Below, piece after piece: positions 17,296-25,359 of a DNA stretch of 64,000 nucleotides (position 1 is the first letter of the stretch; each line of letters opens with the position of its first letter). This DNA comes from Bog-473 sp963843365 (GTDB taxonomy: Bacteria > Actinomycetota > Acidimicrobiia > Acidimicrobiales > RAAP-2), in NCBI GenBank assembly GCA_963843365.1, contig CAWJKG010000002.1:868001-932000 (forward strand). The letters are read 5' to 3'. A program made the translations under genes and the position numbers. Below the pieces are notes generated by a model, which was not told the DNA's origin, did not search any database, and worked only from the letters and a program-made list of their open reading frames with translations.

Positions 17296-18832
17296 ATGGA
17301 CCGCCGCACCTTCCTGCGCGGCGCCGCCGGGGTCGGCGCGGCCGTGCTCGCCGGCGCCGCAGGGGCAGCCTGTTCGAACGCGGGACACTCCGGCAGCAGT
17401 GGTGGCACCTCCACGTCGACGACGGCGCACGGCCCGCCCGACTGGTCGAAGCTCGCCGCCGCGCTCGACGGCACCCTGCTCCTCCCCACCGACAGCGGGT
17501 ACGCCGCCGCCGGCCACCTCTACAACAGCGTCTACACCCAGGAGGCCGCGGCCATCGCACAGTGCCGGTCGGCCAGTGACGTCCAGCGCTGCCTCTCCTT
17601 CGCCCGGGAAGCCGGGGTGCAGGTGGCGGCCCGGTCGGGCGGGCACAGCTACGCCGCCTACTCCTCCTGCCCAGGGCTCGTGATCGACGTCGCCAGTCTC
17701 AACTCCGTGTCCGTCGGCGCGGGCGGCCTCGCCACCGTCGGGGCCGGCACCATTCTGTTCGACGTCTACAGCCAGTTGGCCGCGCAAGGACGCCTCCTGC
17801 CGGGCGGCTCCTGCCCCACCGTGGGCATCGGCGGACTGGCGCTCGGCGGCGGCATCGGCGTCTTCGCCCGCGCCTACGGGCTCACCTGCGACAACCTGCA
17901 GTCGGTCGACGTCGTGACGGCCGACGGCACCCTGCACCGCGGCGGACCCGACCGCGACGAGGATCTCTACTGGGCCTGCCGGGGCGGCGGTGGCGGCAAC
18001 TTCGGAGTCGTCACGTCGTTCGGGTTTCGTACCCACCCCATACCTGCCGCCATCACCCTCTTCACACTCGAGTGGCCCTGGGCCGCCGCGGACGACGTCC
18101 TGAATGCCTGGCTCCACTTCATGCCGTCGGCGCCCGACGCGGCTGTGGGCCAACTGCCAGCTCTACAGCAGCGGGACCGTCGGGGGTGGTCTCGTCAAGG
18201 TGACAGGCGTGTTCGTCGGTTCCGTGAGTGCATGCTCGTCCGCCCTCGCCCCACTCACCGCCGCGGTGGGCACACCCACCACCGACCATTTCGTCGGCCC
18301 CGAGGATTACCTCACGGCCACCATGATCGAGGCCGGCTGCGAGGGCGAGACCGCGGCCCAGTGCGCCGCACCCGCCCAATCCCCCTTCGTCGCCAAGTCG
18401 TCCTACATCGGTGGCCCGCTGCCGCAGAGCGCGGTGCAGGCGATCACGTCCGCCCTGTCGGCCTTCCCTGCGTCGCTGCCCGGCGCCGGCGCCGGTGTCG
18501 TCTTCGACGGGTACGGGGGCGCCATCAACAAGGTGGCGGCGGGCGACACCGCCTTCGTCCACCGCTCCGCAGTCGCCTGCGCGCAGTACTCCATCACCTA
18601 CCCGGGCACCCCGCCGTCACAGGGTGACAAGGCCGCGGCGGCCTCTTGGCTCGACCACGTGCAGCGGGCCTTCGCGCCGGTGACACAGGGCGCCTACCAG
18701 AACTACATCGACCCGACGCTCTCCGACTGGCAGCAGGCCTACTACGGGGCCAACCTGCCGCGGCTGCAGAAGGTCAAGCAGGCCTACGACCCCGACGACA
18801 CCTTCCACTTCGCGCAGTCGATCCGGGCCTGA
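17296..18832 (+). pseudogene. Secreted FAD-linked oxidase (berberine-bridge type), one frameshift
   Basis: Exported flavoprotein of about 510 residues. The N-terminus has a Tat signal (DRRTFLRG) and a possible lipobox (AGAAC near residue 26). FAD-binding: His of RSGGHSY and Cys of GGSCPTVGIGG are where bicovalent oxidases attach FAD. The C-terminal BBE-like end reads YYGANLPRLQKVKQAYDPDDTFHF. The frame breaks at 18143: removing one C (GCGGCTGTGG) turns the out-of-frame stretch into VWANCQLYSS and joins both halves. Such enzymes oxidise sugars, alcohols or alkaloid-like amines with O2. The frameshift may be a sequencing error. Confidence 0.85.
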
Positions 18833-18833
18833 C

Positions 18834-18849
18834 CCGCCGGCACCGGCGG
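18834..18849. terminator. GC-rich hairpin between convergent genes
   Basis: CCGCCGG-CA-CCGGCGG is a perfect 7-bp inverted repeat just after the oxidase stop and before the convergent GGDEF gene end. No T-run follows, so a terminator role is only suggested by position. Confidence 0.35.
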
Positions 18850-18872
18850 CTGCGCCGCGGAGCGAGTCCGCG

Positions 18873-20283
18873 TCAGTCGACGGGCTCGAAGTCCTCCTCG
18901 AGGAACGGCATCAGGTCACCGCGGCCCTCGCTGGGCGCACTCGCCGTCTCGCCCGTGGTGTCGTGCAGGACGACGCGGTCGCGCCCCTCGTGCTTCGCCT
19001 GCAGCAGGGCGTCGTCAGCTCGCCGCAGAATCGCCGCCAGCTCCTCCCCCGGCTCGCACTCGGTGACGCCGAAGCTCACGGTGAACTTCGGGAGCCCGCC
19101 GACCGTGATGGCCGCGTCGAGCTGGGAGCGCACCGTGTTCAGCGCCCGGGTGGCGTCAATGGCCGAGCAGTCCGGGAACGCGATGCGCGAATTCCTCGCC
19201 GCCGTAGCGCGAGGCGATGTCGCTGTTGCGCAACGTGTCCCGCAGCACCCTCGAGAACAGGCGAAGTGCCCGGTCCCCCGTCTCGTGGCCGTAGGTGTCG
19301 TTCAGCCGCTTGAAGTGGTCGAGGTCGGCCATGGCCATCGACACCGGGTGGAGGTGGGCGGGAATGGCGGCGACCCGCTCCGAGAAGGAGCGGCGGTTGA
19401 GGAGCCCCGTGAGGGTGTCGGTCGACGCCTGCAATTGCGTCTCGGCCATGACCCGCAGCAGGCCGATGCGGGCGCCGGCCAGCTTGGCCAGTGTGGCCAG
19501 GTCGTCGACGCGGTCGTCTTCCACCTTGGTCCCCGCCTCGCCGGTGGCGTGGATCACGCCCACGGTCCGTCCCATGATGGAGACCGGGACGCACAGCGCG
19601 GAGAGCCGGCCCTCGGGCCGGTTGCGCAGCTTCGGGCAGGCGTCGAGATGGTCGCTGTCGGTGAACTCCTGGATCTGCGCCCGCCGCGCCGCCGGGCAGC
19701 GGTCCGGCGAGTCCACGCCGCAGCTGGGCGGCTTCCCGTCGGGCCCCACGGCGGCCATGCGGTGCAGGTGGGCGTGGCTGTTGTCCGCCAGCAGCAGCTC
19801 GGCGGGGGCGTCGGGCAGCACGGTCGAGAACGAGCGCTCAATGACCTCAATGACCTCCGGCTCTCCCTCCGCCATGTCGAGCGCGTTGGCGAGGCGGCTC
19901 TCGAAGCGCTGGCGTTGCACTTGCGCGTCGCGGATCTGCGCCTGCTGGTCGGCGTCGGTCATGGCCTCGCTGAGTTCGGCGTTCAGCCGCTCGGCGTCCG
20001 CGATGGCGGTGCTCAGTTCGGCGTTGAGCCCGCGCACCTTCTCGTCGGTGCGCCGTTGCTGCTTCTCGCCGAAGATCACGAGCACGAAGGCCAGCGGGAA
20101 CATGATCCCCAACAGGATGCCGACCGAGACCAAGTCGCCGTAGATCCCCGAGGCCAGCGACTGGCCCAGCATCATGCACGGGACGAAGACGAGCCCGAAG
20201 GCGCCCAGGGCGATGACGGGGCTGATGAGGCGGAAGCGGGCCGACCGCTTGATCTCTCCGGACCATTCCTCTTCCGTAACCAT
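18873..20283 (-). pseudogene. Membrane GAF-GGDEF diguanylate cyclase, one frameshift
   Basis: Predicted c-di-GMP synthase of about 470 residues: two N-terminal membrane helices (about 22-44 and 50-70), a coiled coil (80-130, repeated AELS/ADAERL), a GAF-like domain with several Cys (CGVDSPDRC, DACPKL), then GGDEF with RYGGEEF and an intact RxxD inhibitory site (RNSD). The frame breaks just after GGEEFA. Deleting one base at 19185 (GATGCGCGAATT on the plus strand) gives FAIAFPDCSAIDATR and joins the C-terminal part ending at 18873. Divergent from the TetR gene. The Cys-rich GAF could sense redox or a metal; this is speculative. Confidence 0.85.
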
Positions 20284-20435
20284 GTCTGTCTCCCTCGAAC
20301 CGCCGCCGGTCCCGCTGCCCTCGCACGTGTCCGGACAACGCGAACCTCAACGGTTGTTTCGTCGCCCTGGAAGCTGACCTTTAGGCGCTCAGGAAAGTGA
20401 TTCTGGACCAGCTCAAACGCAAATGATCCCAGTCG

Positions 20436-20446
20436 GTATCCGATAC
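20436..20446. promoter_or_regulatory. Putative TetR operator GTATC-C-GATAC
   Basis: A perfect 5+1+5 palindrome 26 bases before the TetR start codon, in the GGDEF/TetR divergent region. The position suits autoregulation. Confidence 0.5.
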
Positions 20447-20472
20447 TGTTCAGAATGCTATAAGGTGGCGCC

Positions 20473-21120
20473 ATGCCCAGAGGGACGACGAAGCGCAGGC
20501 CCCGCACGGTCACCGCCCTGCTCGATGCAGCCCGGGACCTCTTCGCCGATCAGGGCTTCGGCGCCACCTCGGTCCCCGACATCTGCGCCCGGGCGGGGCT
20601 GACCAAGGGCGCCTTCTATTCGAATTTCGCCAACAAGGACGCGCTGTTCTTGGCCCTGCTCGACCGCAGCTGGGACCAGCGCGCTGCCTTCGTGCGTCGG
20701 GCCGTCAGCGCCGGCGCGCCGCCGACGACCGACGAGCCGGCGGCACAGACCACCGAGACAAGGTCGGGCGGCATCGACCGGCAGTGGACGCTCGTCTCCA
20801 TGGAGTTCTCGCTCTACGCCATCCGGCACCCGGAGGTGGCGGCGCTCCTCGTCCAGCACGAGCGCCGCGTCCGCGCCGAGCTCGCCTTGCTGGTGGCCGA
20901 GGCGCTGGAGCAAGCCGGTCGCGTGCCGACGCGTCCGGTGGGAGAGCTGGCGCGCATGATCGTCGCCGTCACCGAAGGCAACGACATCCAGACGCTGACC
21001 GACCAGGCCGCCGGCGCGACGGCGGCGTCGACGACCGGACCGCGCGCCGTGCAGGCCCTCCTCGCCCACTTCTCCGCGCCGATCGACACCGTCCTGCCCG
21101 ATCGGCGGGCCACCCTGTGA
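20473..21120 (+). CDS. TetR-family transcriptional regulator
   Basis: A 215-residue repressor. The HTH is at residues 12-58 (AARDLFADQGFGATSVPDICARAGLTKGAFYSNFANKDALF), a textbook TetR motif. The C-terminal ligand domain is unassigned. ATG 20473 follows AAGGTGG. Its TGA overlaps the GTG of the downstream CoA-transferase (GTGA), so the regulator and enzyme are translated together, suggesting that it controls CoA-activation of a substrate. Palindrome GTATC-C-GATAC lies just upstream. Confidence 0.93.
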   Translation: MPRGTTKRRPRTVTALLDAARDLFADQGFGATSVPDICARAGLTKGAFYSNFANKDALFLALLDRSWDQRAAFVRRAVSAGAPPTTDEPAAQTTETRSGGIDRQWTLVSMEFSLYAIRHPEVAALLVQHERRVRAELALLVAEALEQAGRVPTRPVGELARMIVAVTEGNDIQTLTDQAAGATAASTTGPRAVQALLAHFSAPIDTVLPDRRATL

Positions 21121-22544
21121 CTGCCCCGTCGGATCCGTTCGATCCGCTCCACGCCCTCGACGACCTGCTCGCCGCGGTGGACCTCTCGCCGGCGCGGCGC
21201 CCGGCGTCGGTGTCGTTCGAGGGCCAAGATCCGGTGCTCCCGTCCCGGCTGCGGCTCGGGGCCTGCATCGGCGTCCCTCTGATGGCCGCCGCCGTGGGCG
21301 CGGTGAGTTTCCACCGTCTCCGGGGCGGACCACGCCAGGAGCTCGGGCTCGACCTGCGCCAGGCCGTCCACTCCATCAATCCCGGCGCGTTCTGGCACCC
21401 CACGCTGAACGGGGAGCACGCACCCCACCCCCTGCTCTTCGACAACCCCTTCACCGTCGTCCCGTATCGCACCCGGGACGCACGCTGGGTCATGGCCTCG
21501 GCCGTCTACCCGCACCAGGTCGCGGCATGGTGCCGCTTCTTGGATGTGCCGCCCGACCCCGCCCGGGTCGGCGCGGCGGTGGGGACCTGGGACTCCTTCG
21601 ACCTCGAAGAGGCGGCGAGCGCGCAGAGGCTCCCGATCTCCGTCGTGCGTACATCCGCGGAATGGTCGGCTCACGACCAGGGAGCGCTGCTGCATCTCCA
21701 GCCGGTCATCGGCCTCGAGCGGATCGGGGACGCGCCCGTCCGCGACTTCGGTCACGCCCCCAGGCCCTACGACGGCGTCCGCGTGTTGTCGTTCACCCAC
21801 GCCGTGGCCGGACCGACCGTGGGTCGGACGCTGGCCGAGCAAGGTGCGGACGTGCTCGGCGCCACCCGGCCCAACGACTACGAGCACGAGTTCATTTACA
21901 CCGAGGCCAACGTCGGTGCGCGCAGTGCGTACATCGATCTCGACCGCCCAACGGGCCGGGAGCGGGCCGAGCGCCTGCTGGCCGATGCCGACGTGGTCGT
22001 GGACAACTACCGCTCGGGGTCGCTGGCCCGGCGGGGGCTCAGCCCGCGCGACCTGGCGGTTCGCCACCCCGGGACCGTGTTCGTGTCCATCAATTGCTAC
22101 GGCGCGGGTGGTCCGTGGGCCGGCCGGGGCGGCTTCGACATGAACGGCTCTGCCGTCTCGGGGCTCATGACGACCGAGGGATCCGAGTCCGAGCCGCGGC
22201 TGCCGGTCACCTCGCTGCTCAACGACTACGTCACCGGGCACCTGGGCGCCGTCGGCGCCAGCGCCGGTCTCGTCAAGCGGGCCGTCGAGGGCGGGTCGTG
22301 GCACGTCACGGTCAGCCTGGCCAGGACGGCGATGTGGTGCGGCTCGCTCGGGCTGGTGGACCCGACGCATGCGGGCAGCGACGATGCGCACAGCCTGCGG
22401 GAGCCTGACCCCTATGACGCCGCGAGCCCCTTCGGCGAAGTCCACATGCTCGCCCCACCGGTACGCTTCTCCCACACGCCGCCCGCCTGGCCCGATCCGG
22501 TTCTCGTGCCGCGGGGCTCGAGCGCACCGACCTGGTCCGGGTAG
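21117..22544 (+). CDS. Family III CoA-transferase (CaiB/BaiF)-like protein
   Basis: A 475-residue protein. The second half carries the family core: VRVLSFTHAVAGPTVGRTLAEQGADVLG, then DLDRPTGRERAERLLADADVVVDNYRSGSLARRGLS and FVSINCYGAGGPWAGRGGFD. At the place of the catalytic Asp (SMQDA in formyl-CoA transferase) it reads SLART, so the usual Asp is missing. The N-terminal 200 residues are less typical and include LHALDDLLAAVDL. It may be a CoA-binding or racemase-like variant. Translationally coupled to the TetR gene (GTGA). Confidence 0.85.
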   Translation: MTAPSDPFDPLHALDDLLAAVDLSPARRPASVSFEGQDPVLPSRLRLGACIGVPLMAAAVGAVSFHRLRGGPRQELGLDLRQAVHSINPGAFWHPTLNGEHAPHPLLFDNPFTVVPYRTRDARWVMASAVYPHQVAAWCRFLDVPPDPARVGAAVGTWDSFDLEEAASAQRLPISVVRTSAEWSAHDQGALLHLQPVIGLERIGDAPVRDFGHAPRPYDGVRVLSFTHAVAGPTVGRTLAEQGADVLGATRPNDYEHEFIYTEANVGARSAYIDLDRPTGRERAERLLADADVVVDNYRSGSLARRGLSPRDLAVRHPGTVFVSINCYGAGGPWAGRGGFDMNGSAVSGLMTTEGSESEPRLPVTSLLNDYVTGHLGAVGASAGLVKRAVEGGSWHVTVSLARTAMWCGSLGLVDPTHAGSDDAHSLREPDPYDAASPFGEVHMLAPPVRFSHTPPAWPDPVLVPRGSSAPTWSG

Positions 22545-22579
22545 GCCGTTCGACCCGATCGCGGCCTGCAATCGGCGAT

Positions 22580-23524
22580 CTACTTCCCGACGATCGCCGT
22601 TTCGGTCTGACTGATGAGCTTGCCGAAGATCCGTTCCGAGAAGCCGAGCACGACGGCCAGGGCGAGGCTCAGGGGAACCAGACCGCTCCAGATGTTCCTG
22701 AACTCGTGGCCCGTCACGCCGAGGGTGTACAGCCCCTGCAGGAGAAGGACACCTGCGAATCCCGCCAGTGCACCTGCTATCGGAGCGAGCAGGAGGCTCG
22801 ATCCCGAGACGCCGTAGTCGGTTGCGGTCCGCGGTCCAGTGAGGAGCCGTGCGGATCGGCTGAGCAACCCGCCGACCGCTCCAAACAGGAGGAGCTCGTA
22901 GCGCCCACATCCGGCACCGAGGCCGATGGCCAGGGCGATGCCGCCCAGTGCGATCCAGGCCGACTTCGTCTGCAGGTCCGCCAGGGACTCGAAAACGGTG
23001 TCCCTGTCGTTGAAATTCGATCGGAGCACTTCGGCGAGCGACGAGCGGAGTGCGTTGGGGGAAGTGGCGTCGTCGTTCAGCTGCCGCCCGACCGCCTTGA
23101 ACAGCTTCCGATTTTCCGGGAGGCGCAGTTGCGCTCGTTCGACCAGGAGACGGGCCCTCACCGCCTCGACCGGCTCCAGCCTCCGAGCGAGTTCCACCTC
23201 CAGGGCATGCGCCTGGCGCCAGGCACCCAGGACGTCGTCGGTCATGATGGGCTTGAGATGGCGCCCCCAGCTGTGGATGCGATCGTGGAGCTTGCAGAGT
23301 TGGCATTCCGCCCGGTGCGAGATGCTCTGCCCATGATCATCCGACCGGAGGAGCAGGCTCTCGATGTAGGCATCGAGCGTCTTGAGGCTGGGGCGAATCG
23401 ACAGCCAACGATCGAAGACCAGGGTCGCCAGAGCCCAGGCCGCGGCCAGGGCGATGGAGACGGCGGCGAGAGCCTGTGTGCTCAGGGTCGATGACGCGGT
23501 GGACACCATCGCCCCGGCGGTCAC
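22580..23524 (-). CDS. Unknown multi-pass membrane protein
   Basis: Not recognised. The 314-residue protein has one membrane helix near residues 18-40, a long soluble helical middle (about 45-185) with a CQLC pair, and about four helices after residue 190 (IALGGIALAIGLGAG, LLLFGAVGGLL, LLAPIAGALAGFAGVLLL, VPLSLALAVVLGFSERIFG). GTG 23524 overlaps the stop of the upstream deoxyribosyltransferase-like gene (GTGA), so the two are made together. A membrane partner for a nucleotide-acting enzyme is reminiscent of conflict/defence cassettes, but nothing in the protein proves that. Confidence 0.75.
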   Translation of the reverse strand: MTAGAMVSTASSTLSTQALAAVSIALAAAWALATLVFDRWLSIRPSLKTLDAYIESLLLRSDDHGQSISHRAECQLCKLHDRIHSWGRHLKPIMTDDVLGAWRQAHALEVELARRLEPVEAVRARLLVERAQLRLPENRKLFKAVGRQLNDDATSPNALRSSLAEVLRSNFNDRDTVFESLADLQTKSAWIALGGIALAIGLGAGCGRYELLLFGAVGGLLSRSARLLTGPRTATDYGVSGSSLLLAPIAGALAGFAGVLLLQGLYTLGVTGHEFRNIWSGLVPLSLALAVVLGFSERIFGKLISQTETAIVGK

Positions 23525-24099
23525 GTCGGCCCCGCTGAGGCTGCACGGTCACGCATGATGTCCGCCGCCCGCGAGACGCACCGGGTGAACCCCTGCATCT
23601 CGCTGAACCGGTTGCGCCCTGCCGCCTCCACCCGCACCACCTCGCTTCCCCAATGGCGCACGACACCCTCGCACATCAGGTTGTCGGCGAAGTGAAAGGA
23701 CTCGATCGCCATGTCGTCCTCCCTGGTCGCGCGCACTCGTTCGTCGTAGTCCCGCGGATCGTTCGTGTAGGCGAAGACCGGTCGGTCCGAGGCGTGCATG
23801 AAGCCCATTTCGATGGCTGTTCCGACGTCCATGCTCACGCCCCGGAACGGCGTCATGTTGGCGACCATCAGATCGCACTCCAGCATCCACGCGACGCACT
23901 GGGCGAACACCCGGCCCCCCTCCGCGGCATTGAAGGGTTCAGATTCTGACGGAGCAACCGAGGGGAAGATCGAGTCGAACCCGAACTCGCGGCAGATCTC
24001 CCTCTTCTCGTTTGCGATGTCGGCCGCGTTCGGCAAGAACACCTCCGGGCCCGCCAGATACACCTTCAGCCGCTGCGTGGAAACGACGTGCGTGGTCAT
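23521..24099 (-). CDS. Nucleoside 2-deoxyribosyltransferase-like protein
   Basis: A 192-residue protein of the deoxyribosyltransferase/RCL fold. It starts with LKVYLAGPEVFLP, has CDLMVANMTPFRGVSMDVGTAIEMGF (catalytic Glu in TAIEMG) and an Asp/Arg-rich tail. Family members cleave or transfer the N-glycosidic bond of deoxynucleosides or nucleotides. ATG 24099 is chosen because homology begins there. The gene is coupled by GTGA to a membrane protein and divergent from another membrane protein with a Thr-rich ectodomain. It may serve nucleotide salvage or be an effector in a nucleotide-based conflict system. Confidence 0.85.
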   Translation of the reverse strand: MTTHVVSTQRLKVYLAGPEVFLPNAADIANEKREICREFGFDSIFPSVAPSESEPFNAAEGGRVFAQCVAWMLECDLMVANMTPFRGVSMDVGTAIEMGFMHASDRPVFAYTNDPRDYDERVRATREDDMAIESFHFADNLMCEGVVRHWGSEVVRVEAAGRNRFSEMQGFTRCVSRAADIMRDRAASAGPT

Positions 24100-24150
24100 C
24101 GCCAGATCTTCACATTCGCCTGTGTCGCCCTGCGCCGGCACGACTCTTCC

Positions 24151-24180
24151 TTGTCACTATCGATACAACGGGAGTAGCAT
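24151..24180 (+). promoter_or_regulatory. Candidate sigma-70 type promoter
   Basis: TTGTCA, 18 bases, then TAGCAT, 43 bases upstream of GTG 24224. The spacing and hexamers are reasonable for a housekeeping promoter. Its divergent partner begins at 24099. Confidence 0.45.
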
Positions 24181-24223
24181 AACGCTGGCGTTGTTGGCGG
24201 GTTGGGGAGAAAGGGGTGGGGAC

Positions 24224-25201
24224 GTGCGAGCACGACTTCTCTTCAGCATCGGCATCGCGGGAGCATTCTCGTGGCTGACCGCGGTGCCGGCATCGGCCCG
24301 GACGCTGGCCCTGCGAGCCACCGCAACCACCACCACGACGAGCACGGCAGCGAGCGGGGCGGCCACGACGTCAACCACGGCGACGACGACGACCACGACG
24401 ACACCGCCGTCCGATTCCGTCATCCACCTCAGCGGCATCGGGCAAGTCGCCTTCGTCGCGATCGTCATCGGCGTCTTCGCACTGCTCTGGTTCGTCCTCA
24501 TCCTCTACGACCGCATCCGGACGACGACCTGGCGCGAGACCGAGTACACGAGGATGCTCAATACGCTCATTGCTGAAGCCAAGCCGGCAACGGGCGAGTC
24601 GCTCACGCCAGAGGACGTGCAGGGACTGGCCAAGGCCATTCAGCAACCTCCGAAGGGCATTCAGGGCTTGACCCGCACGCTGCTCGCCCTGGGACTCTTG
24701 ACCCTCGTCGGTGTCGCCCTGGTCTCGCTGCTCGTCGGCAACCCCAACAATGCCAGCGATGAGCTCAAGACGGTGATCACCGCACTCACCACCGCGCTGA
24801 TCACGATCATCGGTTTCTACTTCGGCGCCCGCACTGCGCAGACCAGCGACACGAGTCATCCGAAGACCCCCGCCACGAGCGCTCCCGCCGGGGGCGCCCC
24901 CACCGGGAGCTCTCCTGCGCCGACCAAGCCGCAGATCACGACCCAACCCGCCGACCAGAGCGTCAAGGCGGGCGCGACGGCCACCTTCACGGCGGCGGCC
25001 ACGGGCACGCCGACGCCGGTCGTGCAGTGGCAGGTCGAAGCGGCAGGCGCGACGGGGTTCGTGGACATCGCGGGCGCCACCGCGCCGGAGTTCACGCTCG
25101 CCACCACCACGGACGCAGACGACGGCAACAAGTACTGCGTGCTCTTCAGCAACGCCGCCGGGAGCGTCGTCTCGGACGCCGCCACCCTCACCGTCACCTG
25201 A
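24224..25201 (+). CDS. Membrane-anchored protein with Ig-like C-terminal domain
   Basis: Function unknown; 325 residues. It has a signal or first helix (FSIGIAGAFSWLTAVPASA), a Thr-rich segment (about 30-65), a helix near 70-95 (VAFVAIVIGVFALLWFVLIL), a soluble stretch with EDVQGLAKAIQQPPKGI, two more helices (about 160-210), a Pro/Ala/Gly linker, and an Ig-like repeat from about 245 (ITTQPADQSVKAGATATFTA to DAATLTVT). GTG 24224 lies about 13 bases after GGAGAAAGGGG. The Ig-like domain suggests surface adhesion or ligand contact. It is divergent from the deoxyribosyltransferase gene; whether they work together is unknown. Confidence 0.8.
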   Translation: MRARLLFSIGIAGAFSWLTAVPASARTLALRATATTTTTSTAASGAATTSTTATTTTTTTPPSDSVIHLSGIGQVAFVAIVIGVFALLWFVLILYDRIRTTTWRETEYTRMLNTLIAEAKPATGESLTPEDVQGLAKAIQQPPKGIQGLTRTLLALGLLTLVGVALVSLLVGNPNNASDELKTVITALTTALITIIGFYFGARTAQTSDTSHPKTPATSAPAGGAPTGSSPAPTKPQITTQPADQSVKAGATATFTAAATGTPTPVVQWQVEAAGATGFVDIAGATAPEFTLATTTDADDGNKYCVLFSNAAGSVVSDAATLTVT

Positions 25202-25359
25202 ACCACTCCGTTCCAGCCGGTCGTTGGGTAGTGCACCGGCGAGGTGATGCGCTCGCCACATTCCGCCCTACCCAGGTGCCCAGAATTTGCGTGACGCGCC
25301 GGAAGTGAAAAAGCTCTCGGGTCGGGGTAGACGGACTCGGAGCGTGGAGCGTGGGACGG

